A DNA stretch of 64,000 nucleotides from Aphidius gifuensis (GCF_014905175.1 NC_057792.1:5394001-5458000), one strand, 5' to 3'; positions 1-12,757 are shown, counted from the first letter of the stretch. Notes: generated by a model from the sequence alone, not told the origin. Numbers and translations: made by a program.

Positions 1-3000
1 AGAGCAGGAAGGTCAGGAGGTGATCTAGAAATTAAATAAAATACCTCTTTGCCTGTTCTATGATCCTGTTCAAATGGCATATTTTTTTCTTTATTTTTTC
101 TATTTGTTTTTTTCATTTTAAATTTTCTTTTTAAAATACTAGGAGAGCAGGAAGGTCAGGAGGTGATCTAGAAATTAAATAAAATACCTCTTTGCCTGTT
201 CTATGATCCTGTTCAAATAGCAAATTTTTTTCTTTATTTTTTCTATTTGTTTTTTTCATTTTAAATTTTATTTTAAAAAATACCAGGAGAGCAGGAAGGT
301 CAGGAGGTGATCTAGAAATTAAATAAAATACCTCTTTGCCTGTTCTATGATCCTGTTCAAATAGCAAATTTTTTTCTTTATTTTTTCTATTTGTTTTTTC
401 AAAAACAAATTTTATTTTTAAAAATACCAGGAGAGCAGAAAGGTCAGAAGGTGATCTAGAAATTAAATAAAATACCTCTTTTTTTGTCTATGATCCTGTT
501 CTAATAGCAAATTTTTTTCTTTATTTTTTCTATTTGTTTTTTCAAAAACAAATTTTATTTTTAGAAATACCAGGAGAGCAGGAAGGTCAGGAGGTGATCT
601 GTAAATTAAATAAAATACCTCTTTGCCTGTTCTATGATCCTGTTCAAATAGCAAATTTTTTCCTTTATTTTTTCTATTTGTTTTTTCAAAAACTAATTTT
701 ATTTTTTAAAATACCAGGAGAGCAGGAAAGTCAGGAGGTGATCTAGAAATTAAATAAAATACCTCTTTGCCTGTTCTATGATCCTGTTCAAATAGCAAAT
801 TTTTTTCTTTATTTTTTCTATTTGTTTTTTCAAAAACAAATTTTATTTTTTAAAATACCAGGAGAGCAGGAAGGTCAGGAGGTGATCTAGAAATTAAATA
901 AAATACCTCTTTGCCTGTTCTATGATCCTGTTCAAATAGCAAATTTTTTTTATGATTTTTTCCATTTGTTTTTTTCATTTTAAATTTTATTTTTGAAAAT
1001 ACCAGGAGAGCAGGAAGGTCAGGAGGTGATCTAGAAATTAAATAAAATACCTCTTTGCCTGTTCTATGATCCTGTTCAAATGGCATATTTTTTTCTTTAT
1101 TTTTTCTATTTGTTTTTTCAAAAACAAATTTTATTTTTAAAAATACCAGGAGAGCAGGAAAGTCAGGAGGTGATCTGTAAATTAAATAAAATACCTCTTT
1201 GCCTGTTCTATGATCCTGTTCAAATAGCAAATTTTTTTCTTTATTTTTTCTATTTGTTTTTTTCATTTTAAATTTTCTTTTTAAAAATACCAGGAGAGCA
1301 GGAAGGTCAGGAGGTGATCTAGAAATTAAATAAAATACCTCTTTGCCTGTTCTATGATCCTGTTCAAATAGCAAATTTTTTCCTTTATTTTTTCTATTTG
1401 TTTTTTCAAAAACTAATTTTATTTTTTAAAATACCAGGAGAGCAGGAAGGTCAGGAGGTGATCTAGAAATTAAATAAAATACCTCTTTGCCTGTTCTATG
1501 ATCCTGTTCAAATGGCATATTTTTTTCTTTATTTTTTCTATTTGTTTTTTCAAAAACAAATTTTATTTTTAAAAATACCAGGAGAGCAGGAAAGTCAGGA
1601 GGTGATCTGTAAATTAAATAAAATACCTCTTTGCCTGTTCTATGATCCTGTTCAAATAGCAAATTTTTTCCTTTATTTTTTCTATTTGTTTTTTCAAAAA
1701 CTAATTTTATTTTTAAAAATACCAGGAAAGCAGAAAGGTCAGGAGGTGATCTGTAAATTAAATAAAATACCTCTTTGCCTGTTCTATGATCCTGTTCAAA
1801 TAGCAAATTTTTTTCTTTATTTTTTCTATTTGTTTTTTTCATTTTAAATTTTCTTTTTAAAAATACCAGAGAAAGGAAGGAGGTGATCTGTAAAAATTAA
1901 AATACCTCTTTGCCTGTTCTATGATCCTGTTCAAATAGCAAATTTTTTTCTTTATTTTTTCTATTTGTTTTTTTCATTTTAAATTTTCTTTTTAAAAATA
2001 CCAGGAGAGCAGGAAGGTCAGGAGGTGATCTAGAAATTAAATAAAATACCTCTTTGCCTGTTCTATGATCCTGTTCAAATAGCATATTTTTTTAATGATT
2101 TTTTCCATTTGTTTTTTTCATTTTAAATTTTATTTTTAAAAATACCAGGAGAGCAGGAAGGTCAGGAGGTGATCTAGAAATTAAATAAAATACCTCTTTG
2201 CCTGTTCTATGATCCTGTTCAAATAGCAAATTTTTTTCTTTATTTTTTCTATTTGTTTTTTCAAAAACTAATTTTATTTTTTAAAATACCAGGAGAGCAG
2301 GAAGGTCAGGAGGTGATCTAGAAATTAAATAAAATACCTCTTTGCCTGTTCTATGATCCTGTTCAAATGGCATATTTTTTTCTTTATTTTTTCTATTTGT
2401 TTTTTTCATTTTAAATTTTCTTTTTAAAAATACCAGGAGAGCAGGAAGGTCAAGAGGTGATCTAGAAATTAAATAAAATACCTCTTTGCCTGTTCTATTA
2501 TCCTGTTCAAATGGCATATTTTTTTCTTTATTTTTTCTATTTGTTTTTTTCATTTTAAATTTTCTTTTTAAAAATACCAGGAGAGCAGGAAGGTCAGGAG
2601 GTGATCTAGAAATTAAATAAAATACCTCTTTGCCTGTTCTATGATCCTGTTCAAATAGCAAATTTTTTTCTTTATTTTTTCTATTTGTTTTTTCAAAAAC
2701 TAATTTTATTTTTTAAAATACCAGGAGAGCAGGAAGGTCAGGAGGTGATCTAGAAATTAAATAAAATACCTCTTTGCCTGTTCTATGATCCTGTTCAAAT
2801 AGCATATTTTTTTTATTATTTTTTCTATTTGTTTTCTTAAATACAAATTTTATTTTCAAAGTACCAGGAGAGCAGAAAAGTCAGGAGGTGATCTAGAAAT
2901 TAAATAAAATACCTCTTTGCCTGTTCTATTATCCTGTTCGAAATAGCATATTTTTCTCTTTATTTTTCTATTTGTTAAACAAATTTTATTTTCAAAAATA

Positions 3001-6000
3001 CCAGGAGAGCAGGAAAGTCAGGAGGTGATCTGTAAATTAAATAAAATACCTCTTTGCCTGTTCTATGATCCTGTTCAAATAGCAAATTTTTTTCTTTATT
3101 TTTTCTATTTGTTTTTTTCATTTTAAATTTTATTTTTAAAAATACCAGGAAAGCAGAAAGGTCAGGAGGTGATCTGTAAATTAAATAAAATACCTCTTTG
3201 CCTGTTCTATGATCCTGTTCAAATAGCAAATTTTTTTCTTTATTTTTTCTATTTGTTTTTTCAAAAACAAATTTTATTTTTAAAAATACCAGGAGAGCAG
3301 GAAGGTCAGGAGGTGATCTAGAAATTAAATAAAATACCTCTTTGCCTGTTCTATGATCCTGTTCAAATAGCATATTTTTTTTATGATTTTTTCCATTTGT
3401 TTTTTTCATTTTAAATTTTATTTTTGAAAATACCAGGAGAGCAGGAAGGTCAGGAGGTGATCTAGAAATTAAATAAAATACCTCTTTGCCTGTTCTATGA
3501 TCCTGTTCAAATGGCATATTTTTTTCTTTATTTTTTCTATTTGTTTTTTCAAAAACAAATTTTATTTTTAAAAATACCAGGAGAGCAGGAAAGTCAGGAG
3601 GTGATCTAGAAATTAAATAAAATACCTCTTTGCCTGTTCTATGATCCTGTTCAAATAGCAAATTTTTTTCTTTATTTTTTCTATTTGTTTTTTTCATTTT
3701 AAATTTTCTTTTTAAAAATACCAGGAGAGCAGGAAGGTCAGGAGGTGATCTAGAAATTAAATAAAATACCTCTTTGCCTGTTCTATGATCCTGTTCAAAT
3801 AGCAAATTTTTTTCTTTATTTTTTCTATTTGTTTTTTCAAAAACTAATTTTATTTTTTAAAATACCAGGAGAGCAGGAAGGTCAGGAGGTGATCTGTAAA
3901 TTAAATAAAATACCTCTTTGCCTGTTCTATGATCCTGTTCAAATAGCATATTTTTTTCTTTATTTTTTCTATTTGTTTTTTTCATTTTAAATTTTCTTTT
4001 TAAAAATACCAGGAGAGCAGGAAGGTCAGGAGGTGATCTGTAAATTAAATAAAATACCTCTTTGCCTGTTCTATGATCCTGTTCAAATAGCAAATTTTTT
4101 TCTTTATTTTTTCTATTTGTTTTTTCAAAAACAAATTTTATTTTTTAAAATACCAGGAGAGCAGGAAGGTCAGGAGGTGATCTAGAAATTAAATAAAATA
4201 CCTCTTTGCCTGTTCTATGATCCTGTTCAAATAGCATATTTTTTTTATGATTTTTTCCATTTGTTTTTTTCATTTTAAATTTTATTTTTAAAAATACCAG
4301 GAGAGCAGGAAGGTCAGGAGGTGATCTAGAAATTAAATAAAATACCTCTTTGCCTGTTCTATGATCCTGTTCAAATGGCATATTTTTTTCTTTATTTTTT
4401 CTATTTGTTTTTTTCATTTTAAATTTTCTTTTTAAAAATACCAGGAGAGCAGGAAGGTCAGGAAGTGATCTGTAAATTAAATAAAATACCTCTTTGCCTG
4501 TTCTATGATCCTGTTCAAATAGCAAATTTTTTCCTTTTTTTTTTCTATTTGTTTTTTCAAAAACTAATTTTATTTTTTAAAATACCAGGAGAGCAGGAAA
4601 GTCAGGAGGTGATCTAGAAATTAAATAAAATACCTCTTTGCCTGTTCTATGATCCTGTTCAAATAGCATATTTTTTTTATGATTTTTTCCATTTGTTTTT
4701 TTCATTTTAAATTTTATTTTTAAAAATACCAGGAGAGCAGGAAGGTCAGGAGGTGATCTATGAATTAAGTAAAATACCTCCTTGCCTGTTCTATGATCCT
4801 GTTCAAATAGCATATTTTTTTGTTATTTTTTCTATTTGTTTTTTTAAATACAAATTTTATTTTTTAAAATACCAGGAGAGCAGGAAGGTCAGGAGGTGAT
4901 CTAGAAATTAAATAAAATACCTCTTTGCCTGTTCTATGATCCTGTTCAAATAGCAAATTTTTTTCTTTATTTTTTCTATTTGTTTTTTCAAAAACAAATT
5001 TTATTTTTGAAAATACCAGGAGAGCAGGAAGGTCAGGAGGTGATCTAGAAACTAAATAAAATACCTCTTTGCCTGTTCTATGATCCTGTTCAAATAGCAA
5101 ATTTTTTCCTTTATTTTTTCTATTTGTTTTTTCAAAAACAAATTTTATTTTTAAAAATACCAGGAGAGCAGGAAGGTCAGGAGGTGATCTGTAAATTAAA
5201 TAAAATACCTCTTTGCCTGTTCTATGATCCTGTTCAAATAGCAAATTTTTTCCTTTATTTTTTCTATTTGTTTTTTCAAAAACAAATTTTATTTTTAAAA
5301 ATACCAGGAGAGCAGGAAGGTCAGGAGGTGATCTAGAAATTAAATAAAATACCTCTTTGCCTGTTCTATGATCCTGTTCAAATGGCATATTTTTTTCTTT
5401 ATTTTTTCTATTTGTTTTTTTTATTTTTAATTTTCTTTTTAAAAATACCAGGAGAGCGGGAAGGTCAGGAGGTGATCTAGAAATTAAATAAAATACCTCT
5501 TTGCCTGTTCTATGATCCTGTTCAAATTGCCTATTTTTTCAATTATTTTTTCTATTTGTTTTTTTAAAAAGAAATTTTATTTTGAAAATTACCAGGAGAG
5601 CAGGAAGTCTGGAAATGATCTGTTCTAATCCTGTTCAAATAAAATTTCTTTGCCTGTTCTATGATCCTGTTCAAATAGCATATTTTTAATTATTTTTCTA
5701 TTTGTTTTTTCAAAAACAAATTTTATTTTAAAAATACCAGGAGAGCAGGAAGGTCAGGAGGTGATCTAGAAATTAAATAAAAATACCTCCTTTGCCTGTT
5801 CTATGATCCTGTTCAAATAGCATATTTTTTTGAATGATTTTTCTATTTGTTTTTCAAATACAAATTTTATTTTAAAATAAATAGAAGAGCAGGAAGGTCA
5901 GGAGGTGATCTAGAAATTAAATAAAATACCTCCTTGCCTGTTCTATGATCCTGCTCAAATAGCATATTTTTTTTATTGTTTTTTCTATTTGTTTTTCAGA

Positions 6001-6935
6001 AAACAAATTTTATGTTTAAAATTACCAGGAGAGCAGGAAAGTCAGGAGGTGATCTAGAAATTGAATGAAATACCTCTTTGCCTGTTCTATGATCCTGTTC
6101 AAATTGCCTATTTTTTTTATCATTTTTTCTATTTGTTTTTTTAAAAAGAAATTTTATGTTTAAAATTACCAGGAGAGCAGGAAGGTCAGGAGGTGATCTA
6201 GAAATTGAATGAAATACCTCTTTGCTTGTTCTATGATCCTGTTCAAATAGCAAATTTTTTCCTTTTTTTTTTCTATTTGTTTTTTCAAAAACTAATTTTA
6301 TTTTTTAAAATACCAGGAGAGCAGGAAGGTCAGGAGATGATCTATGAATTAAGTAAAATACCTCCTTGCCTGTTCTATGATCCTGTTCAAATAGCATATT
6401 TTTTGAATGATTTTTTCTATTTGTTTTTTTAAATACAAATTTTATTTTTGAAATAACAGGAAAGCAGGAAGTCTAGGAGGTGATCTGTAAATCAAATAAA
6501 ATACCTCCTTGCCTGTTCTATGATCCTGTTCAAATAGCATATTTTTTTTATTATTTTTTCTATTTGTTTTTTGAAAAACAAATTTTATTTTTGAAATAAC
6601 AGGAAAGCAGGAAGTCTAGAAGGTGATCTATGAATTAAATAAAATACCTCCTTGCCTGTTCTATGATCCTGTTCAAATAGCATATTTTTTTTATTATTTT
6701 TTCTATTTGTTTTCTTAAATACAAATTTTATTTTTGAAATCGCAGGGAAGCAGAAAGTCTAGGAGGTGATCTATGAATTCAATAAAATACCTCCTGGCCT
6801 GTTCTATGATCCTGTTCCAATAGCATATTTTTTTTATTATTTTTTCTATTTGTTTTTCAAAAAACAAATTTTATTTCTAAAATATCAGGGAAGCAGGAAG
6901 GCCAGGAGTTCATCTATGAATTGGATAAAATACCT
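1..6935. repeat. Tandem satellite array, ~144-bp unit, about 47 copies
   Basis: The unit recurs every 143-144 bp (the tgatcctgttc word falls at 61, 204, 348 and 491, and so on). Each unit has a purine-rich box (caggagagcaggaaggtca), then aggaggtgatct, then a block around cctctttgcctgttctatga, then a T-rich stretch. Two main variants differ in the T-rich part: one carries cattttaaatttt, the other caaaaacaaatttt. In the second, tttgtttttt faces caaaaacaaa and could form a hairpin. Copies from about 5,520 rightwards are more diverged and carry small indels, as expected at an array edge. The left edge is cut by the window. Because 144 is 48 codons, minus-strand reading frames stay open over several units; I regard these as a by-product, not genes. 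Confidence 0.97.
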
Positions 6936-7174
6936 TCACCTATGTTTTTCATACAATCAAAGAAACCATCCAACGAAAATTTAGGTATACTGAAAATTGA
7001 GGAGGTAAATTATAAAAAAACGTCGAATACTGTTTTTTAATTTTAAATAAATTTTTTTTTCTTTTATTTTCTTTTATATATAAACAATCTTATATTTAAA
7101 TTTACAACTATAATTTACGTTCTACTTTTTTTTTCTTTATAATATATTCTTGATATTAAATTAATAGGATCTAT
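6936..7174. other. Spacer between satellite and odorant-binding protein gene
   Basis: AT-rich sequence with no gene seen. It should hold the 3' untranslated region of the minus-strand gene that ends at 7175. Confidence 0.6.
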
Positions 7175-8021
7175 TTATTTACTACTTAATTTTTTTGATG
7201 TTGTATTATCATTATTTTGTTTAATACATAATTTATCTGAAATTAATGTCGCTAATTCTGAATTTTCTTTGAGACAGTTGAAAAAGTATTCAGCAACTTT
7301 CCCTTCTTCATCTTGTGTATTTGCTAAAATAAAAATAAATAAAATATGATTTAATTATATTTTTATTCAATTAAACAAATGTGTAATTCCATTCTTTTAT
7401 TATTTACCATTGTCTCGACATATTTGACAAGCCTCAGTCATTTTAATTGCAGCTTTTTTATCTTCAACATATTTTTTAATAAATAACTCCTGTTGTTGTT
7501 CTCTAATTGTTCCATTCTTCAACTAAAATTAAACAACAATAAATCAATTAATACACAACTATATATCATCAATATTATTTCTAACAAATATTACGTTTTA
7601 TTTTTCAACTTACAAAGTTAAATTGTACCAATAAACAAACTTTAAAAGCTGTTAATTTTGGACTATTGTGATTTGTTTCATTCTTGAGAAATTCTTTTCC
7701 CTCTTTAAAAAAAATAATAACAAATAATTATATTAAACAATCATCATTCTATAAGCAAATAAATAAGTAATAATTATTTTTTTTCAACATTACCATTATC
7801 AAGACTATCCATGCATGCATAAACACTTTCATGAAGAATTGGAGGTCGAACACATTGACTGAAAAATGATTCCGAAAAACAAATAGCCTATAAAAAAAAA
7901 TAAAAAACATAATGATTATACATTAGCTGACTATTAAAATTAATAATATTTATTTAATTTTTATACTTACAATAATAATAAATATAATTCCCAAAGTAAA
8001 CAAAAATTTGACGTTAATCAT
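7175..8021 (-). CDS. Odorant-binding protein, C-minus type (PBP/GOBP family)
   Basis: Five exons on the minus strand: 8021-7971, 7887-7794, 7702-7614, 7522-7408 and 7323-7175. All introns are GT-AG and phases agree, giving 165 aa. Residues 1-17 form a hydrophobic signal peptide (MINVKFLFTLGIIF). Cysteines fall at 20, 29, 42, 71, 110, 113, 133 and 149. The spacing C42-x28-C71-x38/41-C110/113-x19-C133 fits conserved positions C1, C3, C4 and C6 of insect odorant-binding proteins. The positions expected for C2 (three residues before C71) and C5 hold no cysteine. C2 and C5 form one disulfide in classical members, so their joint loss is the C-minus pattern. Family members are secreted carriers of small hydrophobic ligands in antennae or other tissues. 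The ligand cannot be told from sequence. The call rests on signal peptide, length and cysteine spacing. Confidence 0.78.
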
Positions 8022-10113
8022 CTTTTATAAATAATTTATATTTTTAATTATTCAATATTATTATTATCTCTATTGATGAAAATTTATAAATAAATTTTAT
8101 TTATTTTTATTATTTTCACATCAAAAGACTCAAGCGCTTTTGCTGATTATCAACTAACTGAACTTTGCAAGCAAGATAATTTAAATTTATACTTAATAAA
8201 TGGCCTATTTTTTTTACCATCTTTTTTTTTTTTTTTTATTACGAAAATAAAATCACGATTGAATCACATTAATGCGTGTATTTCTGGATTTATTTTCATT
8301 TTTTTTTTTTATACAAATTGTGTTATATCTTAGCTTTATATATATGTATATTTTTTTTTTTTATTTGAACAAGATAATACAACTACCAAATGAAAGAAAA
8401 AAAAGGAAAAAAAAATTCTCTTGATTGCACAATTTGATTACAGATTATTTTATTTTTTGAATAATTTATTATTAAATGAAATACCTTAAAATTTAGTAAA
8501 TTATTTTTATATTATTCATATTTTATTAAATGAACTGTATAATAAAATGACAATGACATTGATGATTGTTATTATTGTTGTCATTTAAAAGATAAAATAA
8601 TTTATAATAAATACATTTGATGACAAATGACACAATAAAAATGACAAATTATTATTTAAATACTAATTATTTATATTGATGCTATTTATTATTATAATAT
8701 TTAATTTCATAGCCATGAACTTGTGACCTTATTTTTCCCTTCAAGTGGTTATTTTAATTTTGAAACTAGAATTTAAAAAAATAGAGGTGAATACGTAATT
8801 TATATTGTCGTTTTTTTTTTTTTAAATAGCTTCATAATTTAGAGATAAAAAGAAACATTATTAAAAATTATTATAGTTGAAAAAAAAATTGTGGTAATGT
8901 AATTAACGATAAAATTCGTAGTTAGTTAAAATTTTTTTTTTTCTTTTAATTGTATTTATCTTGATAACGTGAGATAAAAATTAAAAAATAAAAAAAAAAT
9001 TAAATTCTCAAGGCTAGTTTAATAAACCATATAAAAACATAATTATTATTATTATTTTTAAAATTTAATTTTGTTGAAATGTTAAATATTTACACATTAT
9101 TAAATTATATTTTTTAATCTTTTTTTGTTTCGGTAATTATGAGAATGGAAAATTTAGTCTTATATGCAATTAATTTACTTTAAAATTGAGATTATATTTC
9201 TATTAGCTAAATAAGAGTATGATAAAATAATTCTGTAACTTACAGAATTTAAATTCAATTAGATTTATTTTTTTTTTTTTTGAATTTTATATTTCACTTT
9301 AATCTCTATCCCTGACGAAATTTGATATATTTTTTTTTAAAACTACATTACATTTTTTTAAAAATACATTACACCAGTTAAATTATCGAAAATTAATTTA
9401 AAAAACAATTACTAATTCACTTTTTATCATACTAAAATTATTATAAATTAACTTTCAATAGAAAAATAAATATTCGTCATAATTTTGTCAAGGAAAAAAA
9501 TAATAAATAATTTTTTTTATCTTTCATGATTATAGAAATAGGAAAAAAAAGCTTAACAGTTAAATAAACAAGTAAACCAGTTTTTTTTTCAATTATCAAA
9601 TAGAGTAACACACTTACGTAGAAAAAAAAAAAAATATTCAACTAAATTTCTACTATAGTAAAAAATAAATTTTCGAAAAAATTCGACACATTACATGAGA
9701 CAGTGAAAAAATAAGAAAATTGATTTTGTTTATTTTATATTTCTACGACGCTTAACCCCTTTTAATATTTCCATCAAAAATATTCTACGCAGACGCGAAT
9801 TTTACAATTGCAATATCATATATTTATTCAATGTTTTTCAATAGACACCATCTGTCAGTGTAAATTAAAAATAAAAATAATATACAATTATATTTTTCAA
9901 TTAAAAAAAATCATATATTATTTTAAAAACCAAATAAATTAAAAATCATTTAACAATGATAAATAATATTAAAAATATTATTAACTATTTATTTATCATT
10001 ATTATTCACGGTTAAATAAACATTAATTATTATTATTTATCATCCAGGTGACTTGCCAAGTCAAACAGTATATAATCACAAATAAATCAATCAATTTAAA
10101 AATTAATTTCAAA
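8022..10113. other. AT-rich intergenic region, no gene seen
   Basis: About 2.1 kb of very AT-rich sequence with many A/T runs lies between two divergently transcribed genes. A TATA-like tttataaatt reads on the minus strand near 8,070-8,085 and could serve the odorant-binding protein gene. I found no coding exon or RNA gene. Confidence 0.6.
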
Positions 10114-11497
10114 ATGATTTTTTATACAATAATTGGAAGTTATGTATTAACATCAGTACTTTTATTTAAATATCCAATGTTAATACATAAAAAAAAACGT
10201 GTTAAATTTACTTGTCAACATATAAGTCATCGTGGAGGTAATTAAAATAATTAAATTTAATTATTAAAAAATAAAATTTTGCTGTTATAATATCTATATG
10301 ATATTTTTTTACTATTTTAAATTAGGAGCTGGTGAAAATTATGAAAATACAATGAATGCATTTAAAAGGTATAAATAATTATAAATAATTCTAATTAAAA
10401 TAAATGATAATTTATATTTTTTCAGAGCTGTTAAAATTGGTACCCAAATGTTGGAATTAGATTGTCATTTAACAAAAGATGGTGAAGTTGTTGTTTCACA
10501 TGATCAAAATTTATTACGTTGTACTGGTGTTAATAAAAATATTTGTGATGTTAATTATAATCAATTACCATTGATTAAATCATCATTACCAATTGATTTT
10601 GATCCAGGTTATTAATTTACAAAATAACAAATTAATTATCTTTAAATTTATTAATACCTAATTTATATTTACAGATGTTATTTATGTTGGATCAGATAAT
10701 GAAGATGATAGAAAATTTCCATTATTAAAAGATGTATTTGAAACATTTCCAGATATGCCAATTAATATTGACATTAAAATAAATGATGATTTGTTAATTC
10801 AAAAAGTATCTGATTTAATTAAAATATATAAACGTGAAAATCTCACTGTTTGGGGTAATTTTAGTGATGAAATTACTAGAAAATGTTATAAAGCTGTTAG
10901 TAATTTATATCAACATTATTATAAATATTTATTTTTCAATTATTAATGAATAATTTTAATTTTTTAATTACAGAATCCAGATGTTCATCTTTTATTTTCT
11001 ATGAAAAGAGTTGCAATACTTGTTTTTTTAATGTACTCTGGATTATTGCCATTTGTTCCACTAAAAGAAACTCATTTGGAAATTTTTTTACCATCAATTT
11101 ATCTCAGGTAAATTGATTATTAATTAATCAATTTTATTTTCTATTTAATTCAAAGAGACGTAATAATTTAATGTGTTTATTTTTCAGGAAAAAAACCAAC
11201 ACAGTGTACAATTATTTAATGAAGAAATTATTTTGTAAAATTATTAATTTGTTGTTAATTAGAAAATGTTTGTTTGATCATTTACAAGCTCGTGGAATTC
11301 ATGTAATAATTTTATTTATAAATTTACTAATTTAATTGTTATTTAATTGTATAATAATTTCTATTTTTTTATAGGTTTATTTTTGGGTTTTAAATAGAGA
11401 TGAAGAATTTAGCCAAGCATTTAATCTTGGTGCAACTGGAGTCATGACTGATTATCCAACAAAATTAAAATCTTATTTACAAAATAAAAAAATTTAA
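10114..11497 (+). CDS. Glycerophosphodiester phosphodiesterase, GDPD1/GDPD4-like
   Basis: Seven exons: 10114-10237, 10326-10368, 10426-10607, 10675-10895, 10974-11107, 11188-11302 and 11375-11497. They join in phase to 313 aa, close to the length of animal GDPD1. Residues about 5-18 form an N-terminal membrane segment. The GDPD domain opens with HRGGAGENYENT (from H39), followed by ELDCHLTKDG and VVVSHD; these carry the catalytic histidines and metal-binding acidic residues. NIDIKIN and a late VYFWVLN/GVMTDYP region complete the barrel. The animal GDPD1/4 branch acts as a membrane lysophospholipase D on lysophospholipids and N-acyl ethanolamine precursors. I chose the ATG at 10114 because it opens the hydrophobic anchor; the frame is open further upstream but has no other ATG. 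The donor after exon 4 is gttagt. Confidence 0.92.
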
Positions 11498-12133
11498 TAA
11501 TCACTAGGTATTTGTGATATATTGTCCAGTATATAATTAAATTTTAAAATTGAGCACAAATATAAATTAAATATAAATCAAAAATATTAATTATAAATTA
11601 GCCAATTGTATTATTAATTTTATATTAATTTTATAGAAATTATAGCAAGTTTTCTGTTGACAAGTATTATGAAAAAAAAAAAACATTGTAGTTTAAATAG
11701 AAATTAAAGATAAATAATAAATAAATAAAATCAAAATGAATTTGTCTAATTGTTCATTAATTCGTAATAAATTTATATTGACTAATTTTATTTATATATA
11801 AAATAGAAAAATATATATAAATAAAAACAACATGAATAATATATTGTTTTATAAAGTACAAAAAATATTTTTATAAATTTATATAATATAAATAAATATA
11901 TTTTTTACATCACATTTTATAAATTATTTAAATGTGAGTTGATAATTATATCATTTGGTTAATCTACCTTTTACTATGTAATAATTTGCTAATTTTTAAT
12001 AATAATTCGATAAAGAAAAAGCTAATAATTTGATTGTGTAAATTAGTTTCGATCAAGTCTCTCCTGTCATGGAATGATTTTAAATTTCTCCAAGAAATTT
12101 GTTGACTTATTAATCATTATAAATAATTTAAAA
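11498..12133. other. Intergenic, two convergent 3' ends
   Basis: AT-rich sequence between convergent genes. AATAAA-like words are frequent, so polyadenylation sites cannot be placed uniquely. No gene seen. Confidence 0.6.
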
Positions 12134-12757
12134 TTATTTCTTCTTAGTCTTTATACACTCGTGATAAACCACATCGTCTTTTTCAGTTTGAACACCAGCT
12201 TCATCAACTTGATACTGTTTATATGTAAATACTTTCGAAAAACAATAAACACATTTTTTATGGGCAATATGTTTATCATCAAAATGTTCTCCAATAGCAC
12301 GTGAATCAGCAGGAATTTTATATTGACAATCATCACAATAAACATAAGTTATTCTTATTCTTTCATGTACTGAATCAGCACAACATCTTCCACCATCATT
12401 GTCCATATTTTCAGACTCTAGTTGGTCAATTTGTCCGACATCATCAGCCTGAAATTATTTTATTTTTCATATAATATCATGATAAACAATTTGAAAAATA
12501 AATATATTTTAATATCCACATGATAAATATTAATTTTATATATTTTTTTCAACATCCTAGACAATAAATAACAATGAATAACCTAAATTAATCAACAACA
12601 TATAAACTTTTCTAAATATCCAATTTTTTCGAAACCCCAATTTGCATTACTACAATGTATTTTTCGAAATAATTATTTATACAAATTTGTTTATAAGATA
12701 ATCAAGTATTATTAATTGTTAATTATTTAATAAACATACCTGAGCGATTTCCTCCAT
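12134..12757 (-). CDS. Small unrecognised protein with Cys/His zinc-binding pattern
   Basis: Two exons, 12757-12740 and 12448-12134, give 110 aa. The first codes only MEEIAQ and ends in a good donor (cag/gtatg); the second follows a tttcag acceptor in the same phase. I do not recognise the family. Visible metal ligands are C43-x2-C46-x13-H60-x4-H65, the spacing of a C2H2 zinc finger, then C71-x2-C74 and a late H-x-C near residue 101, possibly a second incomplete finger. The N-terminal 30 residues are acidic; the tail is basic (IKTKKK). The gene lies head-to-tail behind mago nashi with only 262 bp between them, so its promoter must be very short or lie in the neighbour's 3' end. A role in nucleic-acid or protein binding is only a guess. 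Confidence 0.7.

Noticed and set aside
131..5388. Minus-strand reading frames of up to 276 codons in the satellite as real genes
   Set aside because: They are copies of one 48-residue unit, open only because the period is a multiple of three; there are no start context, splice sites or family resemblance, and 143-bp units break the frame.
20..6900. aggaggtgatc in each satellite unit as ribosome-binding site or 16S rRNA fragment
   Set aside because: It complements the 16S rRNA 3' tail over about 11 bases, but nothing else of rRNA is present and the surrounding DNA is eukaryotic; chance match amplified with the unit.
1..6935. CRISPR array
   Set aside because: Whole units repeat head to tail with no unique spacers, in an intron-rich insect genome.
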